From: a virus
Strand: one strand, 5' to 3'
IMG/VR virus record: IMGVR_UViG_3300037961_004895
Coordinates: 1 to 23,232 of that record
Length of the DNA: 23,232 nucleotides
A model generated the notes under the pieces. The model was given only the letters and a program-made list of their open reading frames with translations, ran no database searches and was not told the origin of the DNA. Below are positions 12,856 to 20,052 of the stretch, piece after piece (position 1 is the stretch's first letter; every line of letters begins with the position of its first letter). Made by a program: the position numbers and the translations under genes.

Positions 12856-12946
12856 TACATCCTTAAGCTTTACCTCTCCTTATTATACGGAAGATAGGAA
12901 TTGCTCAACGCCTCCAATATTTTCGGAGAGTATTTATGCTAGATAG
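12797..12946 (+). CDS. Hypothetical 49-residue protein overlapping the phosphoesterase end
   Basis: The ATG at 12797 has TTGGAGGCGTACA upstream, an excellent ribosome site buried in the phosphoesterase gene. The two genes overlap by 59 bases in different frames. The protein is MQNQPKKARKLKPYSRWSYN then TSLSFTSPYYTEDRNCSTPP and ends SESIYAR. The basic head and the aromatic SPYYTED patch look protein-like. The next gene starts inside its end. No family recognised. Confidence 0.6.
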   Translation: MQNQPKKARKLKPYSRWSYNTSLSFTSPYYTEDRNCSTPPIFSESIYAR

Positions 12947-13082
12947 CTTAAGAACAGTAACAGCAGGTGCTAGCGGCATGGTTGTTACTTGGATGGAATG
13001 GTTGCCTGTTTTAGTTAGAGTTTTAGTGGGGTTGGCGACATTCGTATATATATGTGTAAAAATTTATAAGTTAATGAAGTAA
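12936..13082 (+). CDS. Small membrane protein, holin candidate
   Basis: 48 residues from the ATG at 12936 with TTCGGAGAGTATTT upstream. After a short polar start, the segment LPVLVRVLVGLATFVYICV is one membrane span, closed by the basic tail KIYKLMK. GASGMVVTWMEWL may form a second, weaker hydrophobic segment. Size, charge distribution and its place near the lysozyme fit a small holin that would release the signal-less endolysin. The call rests on composition and context, as holins share little sequence. Confidence 0.6.
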   Translation: MLDSLRTVTAGASGMVVTWMEWLPVLVRVLVGLATFVYICVKIYKLMK

Positions 13083-13085
13083 TGA

Positions 13086-13451
13086 ATGAACGAAGAGGAA
13101 CTACAGAAACAAGCAGAAGGTTTTTTAGGAAACTGGGTATGGTTATTTGTATCTGGCGTTGCTCTATTATTGTTTAAATCAACAATAGAAACAGTTGTTG
13201 AAGGGTTAAAGGTCTTCCTCGGTAAAGACTTGAATACTGACGATGTAGTGATACTAGACGGTCGCCCTGCAAGAGTTATAAGGGTTGGTTTTTGGAAAAC
13301 AACATTCTTTGCTTACGATATTGGAACTGCTAATGGAAAGCCGTTTGTAAAAGGTGGAACAAAGATACAGATCCAAAACGATAAGCTTAAAGACCATACA
13401 ATAGAAAGACCGTTGCAAATGTTAGATTTAAGCAAATGGGAAGAAAATTGA
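13086..13451 (+). CDS. MscS-like single-span membrane protein
   Basis: 121 residues. A membrane span at about 16-36 (NWVWLFVSGVALLLF) is followed by an amphipathic helix (TIETVVEGLKVFLG) and then a small beta domain: TDDVVILDGRPARVIRVGFW, then KTTFFAYDIG. The latter resembles the MscS beta domain pattern (GDxVxxxGxxGxVxxIGxRxT). The three-helix channel is reduced to one or two, so a truncated channel-like protein is likely. It may act as an extra holin or antiholin, or protect against osmotic stress; this is inference. It starts three bases after the preceding stop, and ATGAATG offers two starts, the second in frame. Confidence 0.6.
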   Translation: MNEEELQKQAEGFLGNWVWLFVSGVALLLFKSTIETVVEGLKVFLGKDLNTDDVVILDGRPARVIRVGFWKTTFFAYDIGTANGKPFVKGGTKIQIQNDKLKDHTIERPLQMLDLSKWEEN

Positions 13452-13606
13452 TAAGAAGTAGTTTGCAAGATAAGAAGCTTTTAAAAATGATGAGAAGCGA
13501 ATTAGACATCAAGATAAATAGCTTTGGTTTAAAAATAAGAAAACTTGAAAACGAAGTAAGAAGTCTTCGTGGCAAAGTAAAAAGATTAGAAAATAAAGGA
13601 GAATAA
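13448..13606 (+). CDS. Small coiled-coil protein
   Basis: The frame opens at a TTG at 13448 that overlaps the previous stop (TTGA) behind GGGAAGAAAA. An internal ATG at 13487 would give a 39-residue version. The protein is almost wholly charged helix: SELDIKINSFGLKIRKLENE then VRSLRGKVKRLENKGE, with leucines and isoleucines at heptad spacing. A short homo-oligomeric coiled coil is likely. Within this group it may partner the adjacent membrane proteins. Confidence 0.55.
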   Translation: MIRSSLQDKKLLKMMRSELDIKINSFGLKIRKLENEVRSLRGKVKRLENKGE

Positions 13607-13608
13607 CT

Positions 13609-13875
13609 ATGGAATGGTTAGGTTTAAGTTTAGGATTAGGTGGTGGTGGTATTGTGCTTTTTATACTAAAAAAGATACCTAATGAAAAGATTTGTGCCTT
13701 TGTAGAAGGCGGATTTGAAAAGCTTGGTGTTGCTATGACAGTAGGATTAAGCAAGTTTAGCTGGACTAAAGGCGTATGGAATAAAACTATAGAGCCTTGG
13801 TTTATTGATTTGATAGATAATATATTCGGCTCGATGGTTAGAGGGTTGATTAAAGGACTGAAGTCTGACAAATAA
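13609..13875 (+). CDS. Small glycine-rich membrane protein
   Basis: 88 residues with AAAGGAGAATAACT upstream of the ATG. It opens with GLSLGLGGGGIVLFILKKIP, a membrane span of about 20 residues with a basic stop. Later AFVEGGFEKLGVAMTVGLSK and a tryptophan-containing patch (FSWTKGVWNKTIEPWFIDLI) could lie at the membrane surface. It is probably part of the lysis or virion-membrane set. A holin or antiholin is possible, but no family is recognised. Confidence 0.65.
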   Translation: MEWLGLSLGLGGGGIVLFILKKIPNEKICAFVEGGFEKLGVAMTVGLSKFSWTKGVWNKTIEPWFIDLIDNIFGSMVRGLIKGLKSDK

Positions 13876-14075
13876 TGTTACAGAAGCTCGTTATAAATAA
13901 GATAATTGATTTACTCGCAAAGAACTTTAAGCTCTTCAAGATAATGAAATATGTTGAGGAGCCTAACGAGCTTGATATTAAAGTATTAGAGCTAGAAAAC
14001 AAAATATTAAAGTTAGAAAAGCTACAAGGAAAGATAAAAAAAATAGAAAAGAGGTTGGAATTGTTTAAAAAATGA
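13875..14075 (+). CDS. Small coiled-coil protein
   Basis: 66 residues; the ATG shares one base with the preceding stop (TAATG). The N-terminus is hydrophobic-basic (MLQKLVINKIIDLLAKNF). The rest is a strong coiled coil: LDIKVLELENKILKLEKLQG followed by KIKKIEKRLELFKK. Its end overlaps the start of the first fibre gene as ATGA. It could tether to the membrane through its N-terminal helix or serve as a fibre or tail accessory. Function unknown. Confidence 0.6.
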   Translation: MLQKLVINKIIDLLAKNFKLFKIMKYVEEPNELDIKVLELENKILKLEKLQGKIKKIEKRLELFKK

Positions 14076-15307
14076 AACCTATAGAAATACAAAATCTTGA
14101 CCAGCATTTAAAGCCACTACAGGTAGATGGTGTTTCTACAGGGCTAGAGTTGTCTACTGAAGGCTTTAGAATATCATCAGGTGAGCTTGATATAAAAAAT
14201 CTAACATCTGAAACAGCAAAAGTAGATGGTGATTTAACAGTAGATGGAAACATTCAAATGGTAGGTGAAAGTGGAACAAAAATTAACATGTACAGAGGCG
14301 TGTCTATAGAAGCTACTTCCAATGATGATTTCCTACAAATAGATGCCAAAAGAATACTTCTTGATTCAGCTAGTAATTATACTGATTCAGGATCAGGTTT
14401 ATTTCTTCAAGCAGATGATGGTTTTGATGCACAAATATCTTTTATGGAAGGCGCAACTACAAGCTGGAGCATAGGCAATGATGGTGGAGAGGCAACAAGC
14501 ACTCTTTCTTTTGTTACAGGTGCTGTTTTAGGAACTAATGAAGCAATGTCTTTAGACGCTAATGGGGACTTAACAGTATTTGGAGATATAGTAGCAGGAG
14601 ACGATATAGCAGTAACAGGTACAGGAAAATTAAGTTTAGATGGTATTGGTGGGCATACTTATATACATGAAGCATCTGCTGATGATTTAGAGATTGTAGT
14701 GGGTGGTGATACTATGGCTACTTTTGATGAAGCTAATGACAGAATAACCATGGCAGCTACTAAACATACTTCTGCTTTAGCTAATGGTACAGAGTTTAGT
14801 GCAACAGATAGTGCTTATGCAGGAATGATATTAGGTTACACTAGAATAGCCAATGATAGTACAACTGTAAGCCACAATTTCACAACTATAAATTCAAGCT
14901 CAATGACAGTTTTGCAAACTGATCAAGGCACTAACTTCTCAATACAATTTACTGTACCACCTAGTGGCAATGTTGAAATACAATGTTCTTTTTACATATC
15001 TGCTATAACAGGTGGAGCAAAATTTAGTTTATCTACAGGTACATCTTATTCTGAATTAGATGAAACACATACCTATGATGGTGACCAAACTTTTTATATT
15101 GATGAAAGTGACCATTATGTGCAGAATATCAGCTTTGCAGTAACAGGGCTAACAGCAGGAACAGACACTACTTATTATTTAGCAGGATTAGCTAGTGAAG
15201 CTAATGTTCATATTAGTCATGGAAGAAATAGGACAACAGGAACACATGCACCACCAGTAATAATTAGAGCATTAGCTTTGCCTGCAACAATTACAACAGG
15301 AGAATAG
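14072..15307 (+). CDS. Tail fibre-like structural protein
   Basis: 411 residues, rich in Ser, Thr, Asp and Gly and poor in Cys. It carries beta-stranded repeats seen in marine phage fibres: KVDGDLTVDGNIQMVGE near residue 50, LTVFGDIVAGDDIAVTGTG near 170, and a block with HTYIHEASADDLEIVVGGDT near 200. The C-terminal third (FTVPPSGNVEIQCSFYISAI) looks like a jelly-roll-type receptor-binding or decoration domain. It starts by ATGA overlap with the coiled-coil gene. The host receptor cannot be deduced. Confidence 0.75.
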   Translation: MKPIEIQNLDQHLKPLQVDGVSTGLELSTEGFRISSGELDIKNLTSETAKVDGDLTVDGNIQMVGESGTKINMYRGVSIEATSNDDFLQIDAKRILLDSASNYTDSGSGLFLQADDGFDAQISFMEGATTSWSIGNDGGEATSTLSFVTGAVLGTNEAMSLDANGDLTVFGDIVAGDDIAVTGTGKLSLDGIGGHTYIHEASADDLEIVVGGDTMATFDEANDRITMAATKHTSALANGTEFSATDSAYAGMILGYTRIANDSTTVSHNFTTINSSSMTVLQTDQGTNFSIQFTVPPSGNVEIQCSFYISAITGGAKFSLSTGTSYSELDETHTYDGDQTFYIDESDHYVQNISFAVTGLTAGTDTTYYLAGLASEANVHISHGRNRTTGTHAPPVIIRALALPATITTGE

Positions 15308-16084
15308 ATGGCATTTACAAACAAAACAATAGCAAGCACTTATGGAGATATACTGCAAGTAGATAATAGTGGTAGTGGCAGAACTGCTAATGGTACAAAT
15401 ATTAAAGATGGATTAGGGCAATCTACATCTTTAACATTAGGGCAGAACAAACTTCATGTAAAACCCTCTTCTGACCAAACAGATGCAATGGTGGTTGAAA
15501 CATCAGGTGGTACAGATTTATTAACAGTAGATACAACAAATAGTGCAGTAAAAGTAGGGGCTACTCAAAACTATGCTAATACTCAAATCCAAAGATATTC
15601 AGTACACGACCTACAGCCCACTAGCGGAAAACATCATTCTATGTTTGTTGATAGTGGTTGGGCAGGGCTAACATCACTAGACTTTGGAACAGGCACAGAC
15701 CCTGCAACTACTTTTACACTATCATCTTCAGAGGCTAATGCAAATGCTTTAGTTGGTTCTATCTGGTACATTCCATCTGCAATAACTATAGATGAGGTTA
15801 GGGTTTTAGGTGGTGGAGAGGCAGCAGATACAGTTAATTTCCATTTGTTTTCATATACAATAGCTACAGGAACAGGAAGTGGTGCAGGAGATTTGTCTGA
15901 TGGTACATTGTTAGCACACAATGGCTCTACACTAACAACAGGCAATGACAGAGTAACAAGCACAACATTAACAGTAGATTCTGCAAATGTAGCAGCAGAT
16001 AAAGTAGTGTTAGCTTTTATAGAGAATGTAGGCGCAACAACAGATTTAACAGCTCAATTAATCGTAAAATATCATTATCAGTAA
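15308..16084 (+). CDS. Fibre or virion decoration protein
   Basis: 258 residues with AGGAGAATAG right before the ATG; the stop of the previous gene is adjacent. The first half has the same style of strand repeats (DILQVDNSGSGRTANGTNIK and DLLTVDTTNSAVKVG). The second half, GLTSLDFGTGTDPATTFTLS to the end, looks like a compact beta sandwich. It is probably the second subunit of a fibre built with its neighbours. Confidence 0.7.
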   Translation: MAFTNKTIASTYGDILQVDNSGSGRTANGTNIKDGLGQSTSLTLGQNKLHVKPSSDQTDAMVVETSGGTDLLTVDTTNSAVKVGATQNYANTQIQRYSVHDLQPTSGKHHSMFVDSGWAGLTSLDFGTGTDPATTFTLSSSEANANALVGSIWYIPSAITIDEVRVLGGGEAADTVNFHLFSYTIATGTGSGAGDLSDGTLLAHNGSTLTTGNDRVTSTTLTVDSANVAADKVVLAFIENVGATTDLTAQLIVKYHYQ

Positions 16085-16093
16085 GGAGATAAA

Positions 16094-17659
16094 ATGGCTC
16101 AATATACAAAAGAGATAAAATTAAGTACAGACAGGGGATTAGATTACACTAAAACCATAACAGGTAATTATAATGTAGTTTTTGATAAGGTTATAAAGGT
16201 AGATAATTCTAATAGAGGGATAGATTTAGTTAATTATGGAACAAGTGTAGGAAATGACACAATGACTGCCCCAAAAGCAATATTGGTAGAGAATACTGGC
16301 AATGTAGGCTGTGAACTTCTTATATCTACAGGAGAATGGGTAACTGATGCTGCTACTGATTCAGCAGATACTGTAAATGATGCCACACATTATCTTTCAA
16401 TGTTATTGCCAGCAGGTGAATGTGTTTATCTGCCTAACAATAGGTTAATTGGAGCATCTACTGAATTTGGAGGTGGTATAGGTGTAGAGGTGAGCAATGC
16501 AGCCCCTGATTCTAATGAGTATGTTGATAGTGGTGCAGATGTAGACCATGCAACATCAGCTACAATGGGTTCTGATGCTACACACACTACTCTTAACCTA
16601 GAAAATGGACATAGTAAGTTTTTTAAAGTAGGTGATTTAATAAGGCTAGAAAATGAGATATGTGAAGTAACTGCTGTGGGGACAGGAGCAGATTTGGCTA
16701 ACAGTACACTTACAATTATTAGAGGCTTGTATGGCTCAACAGCAGCAACTCATGCAGATGATGTGGCAGTTAGGCTTCCTTTCTTTAATATGCACCATGA
16801 TTTTGACGACACTTCTTATAATGGGGGTGGTAATGGTAGCGCAACAGTAGCTAAAACAAACGGTAGTGGTTTATTTAGGGCTATGAATTTCTTTGGCTAT
16901 GGAAGAACTGCCGATACTGTATGCGATGGACTTGTTGCAGGTTCTGTAGCTATTAAGTTTTACGAACATGGCTATCAAGAGTTTGGACTGTCGGGAATAA
17001 CGTCTAGCACAAAAACAGGTCTGGCTACGTCAACAACATACACTTTTGCTCTTACAGTATCGGGGGGTTCGTCAGATGATGTAGCTTTCACAACTGATTC
17101 AAGTGATGTTACTTTTGGCAATGTAATTGGCAAAATCCAAAGTGCAATTAATGACAAATTTACGACTGGAACGAATCTAAAAAATAAAAAAGCAACCATA
17201 GCTATTGTTAATGGCGATGTGAGGATTACTGACAGCTCAAGACTTTCCACAGGTGCAATATTAATGGCTGCCCCAAGTGGCGGAACTACGCCATTTGGAG
17301 TAGGCATAATTCCTGCCGTAGGTTCATTGGAGGCTGCTGTTGCAGCGAAATTGCCTGACGACACTATAAGAGATTCTGTTACTTATTCAGAAATGAAAAA
17401 TGTAAATGCTTTTTTGCTTGATGATGGAAAAGGAAATTTAACAGGTGCGGGAGGTAGCGCTACAGTCAACTACGAGACAGGCGAAATTAATATAAATGCT
17501 TACCCAAATGCAGAGTTTGTTGTTAGCGTCAATACTGAAGCAGCTCATTCAGGAGGTGTGGAAGATAGCGCTACTACCATTAATGGCGCAGTTACTTTAG
17601 AGGCAAGAAGCTGCAACTCTAAATCAGATACAGAAATAAGAGTAATAAGTTTAGGTTAA
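16094..17659 (+). CDS. Large virion structural protein, fibre or baseplate-associated
   Basis: 521 residues behind AAGGAGATAAA. The N-terminal part is beta-rich (KAILVENTGNVGCELLISTG). The centre has RLENEICEVTAVGTGADLAN and an RGLYGSTAATHADDVAV segment common in phage structural proteins. Later comes STTYTFALTVSGGSSDDVAF, a carbohydrate-module-like repeat. The end has AFLLDDGKGNLTGAGG then ATVNYETGEININAYPNAEF, an immunoglobulin-like closing module. A third component of the fibre complex is likely. No enzyme motif is seen. Confidence 0.65.
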   Translation: MAQYTKEIKLSTDRGLDYTKTITGNYNVVFDKVIKVDNSNRGIDLVNYGTSVGNDTMTAPKAILVENTGNVGCELLISTGEWVTDAATDSADTVNDATHYLSMLLPAGECVYLPNNRLIGASTEFGGGIGVEVSNAAPDSNEYVDSGADVDHATSATMGSDATHTTLNLENGHSKFFKVGDLIRLENEICEVTAVGTGADLANSTLTIIRGLYGSTAATHADDVAVRLPFFNMHHDFDDTSYNGGGNGSATVAKTNGSGLFRAMNFFGYGRTADTVCDGLVAGSVAIKFYEHGYQEFGLSGITSSTKTGLATSTTYTFALTVSGGSSDDVAFTTDSSDVTFGNVIGKIQSAINDKFTTGTNLKNKKATIAIVNGDVRITDSSRLSTGAILMAAPSGGTTPFGVGIIPAVGSLEAAVAAKLPDDTIRDSVTYSEMKNVNAFLLDDGKGNLTGAGGSATVNYETGEININAYPNAEFVVSVNTEAAHSGGVEDSATTINGAVTLEARSCNSKSDTEIRVISLG

Positions 17660-17668
17660 GGAGGAAAT

Positions 17669-17749
17669 ATGGCATACGGAAAAATGAGATATGGCAAAAA
17701 AAGAAAAATGAAGAGAAAAGTTAAAAGAAGAATTAAAAGGAAAAAGTGA
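17669..17749 (+). CDS. 26-residue arginine/lysine-rich mini protein
   Basis: The ATG at 17669 has TAAGGAGGAAAT before it, one of the strongest ribosome sites in the window. The protein is MAYGKMRYGKKRKMKRKVKR followed by RIKRKK; 16 of its 26 residues are Lys or Arg. It has no room for a folded domain and looks protamine-like. It is the first of four consecutive basic genes, and the next gene starts one base after its stop. Nucleic-acid neutralisation in the head or tail tube is plausible but unproven. Confidence 0.7.
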   Translation: MAYGKMRYGKKRKMKRKVKRRIKRKK

Positions 17750-17750
17750 G

Positions 17751-18008
17751 TTGGCAAAGTTTAAAGGAAAATCAGTTAGATTAAATAAACCAACTCGTAT
17801 TCGTAGAGGGCAAACAGGCTATGGGAGAAAAAAGTTCCAAGTGTATGTAAAAGCTGGAAGTAAAGTAAAAAGAGTAGCTTTTGGTGACCCTAACATGAGA
17901 ATTAAAAAATCAAGCCCTGCTAGAAGAAAGTCTTTTAGGGCAAGGCACAGATGTGCTACAGCAAAAGATAAAACAACAGCAAGATATTGGTCTTGCAAAA
18001 TGTGGTAA
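17751..18008 (+). CDS. Conserved basic phage protein (RARHxC / ARYWSCKMW)
   Basis: 85 residues from a TTG at 17751, one base after the preceding stop; no other start is close. The N-terminal part is basic (IRRGQTGYGRKKFQVYVKAG). The C-terminal half has VAFGDPNMRIKKSSPARRKS, then FRARHRC, KDKTTARYWSCKMW. This RHxC...ARYWSCK pattern recurs in small proteins of many tailed phages, especially marine ones, and could bind one metal ion through Cys and His. Function not established. It belongs to the quartet of basic proteins. Confidence 0.75.
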   Translation: MAKFKGKSVRLNKPTRIRRGQTGYGRKKFQVYVKAGSKVKRVAFGDPNMRIKKSSPARRKSFRARHRCATAKDKTTARYWSCKMW

Positions 18009-18011
18009 ATT

Positions 18012-18197
18012 ATGGCTAGGAAAAAAAGAAAATCAACAGTAAATAAAGCAGGTAACTATACCAAACCTACTATGAGAAAGAGATTGTTTTATAAAATAAA
18101 AGCAGGATCAAAAGGTGGTAGAGCTGGTCAATGGTCGGCTCGCAAAGCACAGATGCTAGCTAGACAATATAAAGCAAAAGGCGGTGGGTACAGATAA
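18012..18197 (+). CDS. Conserved basic phage protein (GQWSARKAQMLA motif)
   Basis: 61 residues, ATG four bases after the previous stop. The sequence contains AGNYTKPTMRKRLFYKIKAG followed by SKGGRAGQWSARKAQMLARQ and the end YKAKGGGYR. I recognise this arrangement as a small phage-wide family without assigned function. High Lys/Arg content, a Gly-Trp turn and a helix suggest binding to nucleic acid or an acidic partner. Its stop overlaps the next start (TAATG). Confidence 0.8.
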   Translation: MARKKRKSTVNKAGNYTKPTMRKRLFYKIKAGSKGGRAGQWSARKAQMLARQYKAKGGGYR

Positions 18198-18442
18198 TGG
18201 CACTTAAGAAATCACAGCGTTCTTTAAAAAAATGGACTGCTCAAAAATGGGATTATTTAAGCTCTAGGGACAAGAAAAAGCCAAAGAGTAAAAGAGGTCG
18301 CTATCTTCCTAAATCTGTGCGAGAAAGCTTAACAAAGTCCCAGAAAGCCTATGAAAATAGAAAGAAAAGAGCGGCAACAAAGAAAGGTAAACAAAGAGCT
18401 AGTTATTCTAGGTCTGTAAGAAAAAAAATGAGAGGCAAATAA
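18197..18442 (+). CDS. Conserved basic phage protein (SLKKWTAQKW motif)
   Basis: 81 residues. It begins MALKKSQRSLKKWTAQKWDY, then KSKRGRYLPKSVRESLTKSQ, and ends in KKRAATKKGKQRASYSRSVR plus KKMRGK. I recall the SLKKWTxQKWxY...GRYLP...RKKRAATKKGKQ order from phage and giant-virus proteins of unknown function (similar to DUF5872, from memory). About a third of residues are basic. It is last of the quartet and runs directly into the head-tail adaptor gene. Confidence 0.8.
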   Translation: MALKKSQRSLKKWTAQKWDYLSSRDKKKPKSKRGRYLPKSVRESLTKSQKAYENRKKRAATKKGKQRASYSRSVRKKMRGK

Positions 18443-19426
18443 ATGGCAACAGCACCAACATATATTACACACGCAGAATTAAAAAGAATATTTCCTCAAA
18501 TGGATGAGTTTGACCAAAAGACTCCTATCTATGGGTGGACAGACACAGATACAACTAATCAGTATCAAGCTAATGACACAGGACTGATTACTCAATTATT
18601 TTTTGATGGCGTTGAGGGAACATCTGTTACAGACAGCCCTAATGCAAATTACGAGTTTAACTATTCTTCAAGCACAGATTCTGTTCAAATATTTTTAACA
18701 ACAAGTGCAGGCGCAACTTTAAACCCTAACGATATACTTGTTGAGGCGGGAGAAGATTTTACAACTATGGTAACTCAATATAGAGCAGATGCAAGCCGAT
18801 ACTTTGATTCAAGAGTTGACCCCTCTTTGCCTAGAGAGCAACTAAAAGATAAGTCAGGGAACTATGACTATATGGTTATAAGAACAGTTGGCTTAATTGC
18901 TTCTTGTTTTATGATAAGGACTAAAGATCATAATTCTGAATTAGCCACATCTTTTATGGAAGAGGCTGAAAATAATATAGCTTTGTTGAATGAGGGAAAA
19001 GCTGCTTTGTCTTGGCAAAATACAGCAGATGCGTCACAAGGAATAATACGAGAAGCCACAACAATACAAGGAGCTTTGCATCCTGTAGATACTAGGGGAG
19101 AATATAGTGGTAGTTGGGATTTAGTTAAATTAGATATAGATACGGCTGGCGCAATAGGAACAGCTACTTATAGCGTATATGTTAAAGATTCAAATGGATT
19201 AAAAAACAATCGAGTAGTGACTAACGAAAAAATTACAGGAGACTTTCAAGCTTTGGCTGGAGGCTTGCAGATTAGGTTTGCAGGCGCAGCCGATAATTCA
19301 GAGGCACACGCAGATGATGAATGGGAAATTGAAGTAACTGGAAGGCAGGAGTATGTAGACTCATCTGACATGAAATCTATTAAGCTTACAAGAACAGCAA
19401 CACCAAATAGAAGGTTTTATAAATAA
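18443..19426 (+). CDS. Head-tail connector / adaptor-like protein
   Basis: 327 residues. The first half holds a short N-terminal unit (YITHAELKRIFPQMDEFDQK), a beta insert, and a helical bundle (YRADASRYFDSRVDPSLPRE) with YMVIRTVGLIASCFMIRTKD. This resembles the adaptor proteins that dock under the portal. The second half is a separate beta domain (GSWDLVKLDIDTAGAIGTAT, ending DDEWEIEVTG). Its place before the tail completion and tail tube genes supports a neck role. It abuts the last basic gene with no gap. Confidence 0.6.
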   Translation: MATAPTYITHAELKRIFPQMDEFDQKTPIYGWTDTDTTNQYQANDTGLITQLFFDGVEGTSVTDSPNANYEFNYSSSTDSVQIFLTTSAGATLNPNDILVEAGEDFTTMVTQYRADASRYFDSRVDPSLPREQLKDKSGNYDYMVIRTVGLIASCFMIRTKDHNSELATSFMEEAENNIALLNEGKAALSWQNTADASQGIIREATTIQGALHPVDTRGEYSGSWDLVKLDIDTAGAIGTATYSVYVKDSNGLKNNRVVTNEKITGDFQALAGGLQIRFAGAADNSEAHADDEWEIEVTGRQEYVDSSDMKSIKLTRTATPNRRFYK

Positions 19427-19860
19427 TGGCTGTAACATTTACAAACAACTGGAAGAACATTCTTGACAAGTTAAGAAGTATTCTTCGCACAGAATTTAAA
19501 GGAGCCTTGCCTGTATATATAGGAGAAGAGGGTAGCGAAGGAACTCAATTTGTTCGGCTCGAGCCTATTGGAAGCGACTTGCTAGAGTATAATATCACGT
19601 CTGAATCAAGGGAATTTACAATTAATGTGTTCTATTTTTTTGCCGAACACAATATTAAAAAAACGGCATTAGACCACGTTTTAAGATATACATCAAGAAT
19701 TGAAGCACTAATACATGATAACACTTCTGTTACACTAGCAGATAACAGTAACTTATATAACTGTAGGTTTGAAACAACTGAATTAAATCCTGATGAAGAG
19801 TCGGGAGCCTATGTGGTTCAATGGGAATGGAAAGGACAACACACAGGAAATATCTCTTAA
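19426..19860 (+). CDS. Tail completion / tail terminator-like protein
   Basis: 144 residues starting by a one-base overlap (TAATG) with the adaptor gene. The fold looks alpha/beta: NNWKNILDKLRSILRTEF, then strands (FVRLEPIGSDLLEYNITSES and EFTINVFYFF), a helix (DHVLRYTSRIEALIHDN), and a closing strand VQWEWKGQHT. This is the expected size and order for a tail terminator or head-closure protein between adaptor and tail tube. The assignment is mostly by position. Confidence 0.6.
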   Translation: MAVTFTNNWKNILDKLRSILRTEFKGALPVYIGEEGSEGTQFVRLEPIGSDLLEYNITSESREFTINVFYFFAEHNIKKTALDHVLRYTSRIEALIHDNTSVTLADNSNLYNCRFETTELNPDEESGAYVVQWEWKGQHTGNIS

Positions 19861-19869
19861 GGAGGGATT

Positions 19870-20052
19870 ATGAAAATAAAGCTAAAAAATCCACAAGCTC
19901 TTCCCAATGCTTGGAAAAGCTGTGGAATGACAAAACAAGAGTGGGCGGATTTGCAGGCAGGAAAGGCTGTTGAATCAAAATCTGTTCCAGAAATGATTAA
20001 AGATAACATAGATGTTGTAGAGTCAGCATCAAAAAAGAAAGGAGATAAATAA
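19870..20052 (+). CDS. Hypothetical 60-residue protein
   Basis: ATG at 19870 behind AAGGAGGGATT. The protein reads MKIKLKNPQALPNAWKSCGM, then TKQEWADLQAGKAVESKSVP and ends SASKKKGDK. The W-K-S-C-G-M-T...EWADLQAGK segment looks like a conserved helical hairpin with a short linear motif (VP). Small genes of this sort often sit just before the tail tube gene in phages. No function is assigned. One-base overlap with the next gene. Confidence 0.65.
   Translation: MKIKLKNPQALPNAWKSCGMTKQEWADLQAGKAVESKSVPEMIKDNIDVVESASKKKGDK

Noticed and set aside
16975-17364. 129-codon minus-strand frame opposite the third fibre gene
   Set aside because: No ribosome site; the Pro/Val/Ser composition is the mirror of the Gly/Thr/Asp coding strand.
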